Source of the DNA: Isoetes taiwanensis
Taxonomy: Eukaryota > Streptophyta > Lycopodiopsida > Isoetales > Isoetaceae
Assembly (NCBI GenBank): GCA_021234155.1
Contig: JAJEKV010000144.1
Coordinates: forward strand, 618,001-682,000
Reading direction: 5' to 3'
Length of the DNA: 64,000 bases
Part shown: one piece after another, positions 63,604 through 64,000 of the stretch
How positions within the stretch are numbered: the stretch's first letter is position 1
How the letters are laid out: each line of letters begins with the position of its first letter
Program-made: the position numbers and the translations under genes
The notes under the pieces: generated by a model
What the model was told of the DNA's origin: nothing
Seen by the model: only the letters and a program-made list of their open reading frames with translations
The model's database searches: none

Positions 63604-64000
63604 CTATTTGGGACGCTTATCCCTGATGATCACTCGGCCATCCCGATAAACAGCCCACTTATTTTCCTTCCGAGCTTTCATGACTTCTTCTAAACACTTC
63701 CTCTTAAGTTCCACTTGCATCATGGTTAGATCTTCGTCCATGAAAATATCTGGGAATTTCTGTAAGTTCCTCCTCCTTTTCAAAGCTTCCAGCCTCGCTT
63801 TTTCTGACCGAAAGCGGATAATCAATGCTGGACTGCGAGTTCCAGGATCTATCAATTTCATGATCTTGGATATCAAGATTATGCTGGACAAAATCAATTG
63901 CTGCTTTGGAAGGATCTGATAAATCCTTCAATCCTGTAACTCTGATATTGAGAGCTTTATGGGCTCTCCTTTGCTCTTCTTCTAAGGTGGCTGAAATGGT
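63604..64000 (-). pseudogene. LINE AC ORF1 protein, C-terminal part
   Basis: Contains PALIIRFRSEKARLEALKRR, DIFMDEDLTMMQVELKRK and YRDGRVIIRDKRPK, ending AAA-TAG, matching copy B ORF1 to its last residues. A frame change near 63830 and the window edge limit the reading. Stop at 63604-63606. Confidence 0.75.

Larger units (their letters stand above)
62207..64000 (-). mobile_element. LINE copy AC, 5' portion (runs off the window)
   Basis: Contains the RT N-terminal linker (LLYSNASGQFWRKLAARKSD, 62400-62230), the endonuclease and the end of ORF1. It is continuous with 57540 once copy B is removed. Confidence 0.85.

Overview
This is nuclear DNA of a land plant, dominated by mobile elements. Supporting signs are a spliced maspardin-like (SPG21) hydrolase gene with plant-style introns, plant L1 LINE proteins (DUF4283-type ORF1, apurinic endonuclease, RT, zf-RVT), LTR elements primed by initiator-tRNA-Met-type sites, and a Ty3/gypsy element with a chromodomain. 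I cannot name the species. A TE-rich non-flowering lineage (fern, lycophyte or similar) is my guess, not a demonstration.

Layout. (1) 1-19.4 kb: an unusual accessory region with two tRNA-like SINE heads, a broken transposase-like gene, a diverged pair of unknown ORFs, a small histone H3-fold gene, a cluster of inverted ~0.3-0.8 kb repeats, and at the right a BAH-like exon pair followed by an unrecognised gene ('X'). Arrays of a perfect hairpin (arms TTTCGCACCGT / ACGGTGCGAAA) lie beyond the 3' ends of most of these ORFs. A 31-bp inverted repeat (30/31) sits at 1230 and 19338. (2) 19.4-42.7 kb: a four-level nest. A small LTR element (right LTR 41885-42663, left LTR remnant 21035-21420) holds an L1 LINE (about 21.6-41.0 kb). 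The LINE is split by a 13.35-kb Ty3/gypsy chromovirus (23963-37314, TSD GCTGA) and by a 322-bp TIR element (39553-39874). A diverged LTR of the same chromovirus family (19437-21034) interrupts the outer left LTR. (3) 42.7-53.5 kb: the maspardin-like gene on + (five exons seen, 44351-51455). Intron 2 carries a complete copia-like non-autonomous element (46810-49997, TSD TCATC), and a diverged relative lies at 52.3-53.5 kb. (4) 53.56-64 kb: two LINEs of one family on -, one inserted in the other, with (TTTC)n tails.

Most notable content. The chromovirus encodes, between its primer site and gag, an H3-like protein. It starts with an H3 tail (MARTK..ARK, K4 and K9 kept), has a long basic/acidic insert with an NLS-like stretch, and ends in a full H3 fold. 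It is followed by gene X, and each has its own TATAAATA box and palindromic leader repeats. The 1-19 kb region holds a second H3-fold gene and a probable homologue of X. This suggests a recurring 'H3-like + X' module on mobile DNA, in an element whose integrase also ends in a chromodomain.

The right-hand LINE family has an in-frame UAG between ORF1 and ORF2 in both copies. A 14-nt motif just after it is exactly complementary to a motif near the 3' end of the element.

Caution: about 25.5-37 kb looks systematically altered at CAG/CTG sites relative to the matching LTR copies, so many single-base frameshifts there may be sequencing artefacts.
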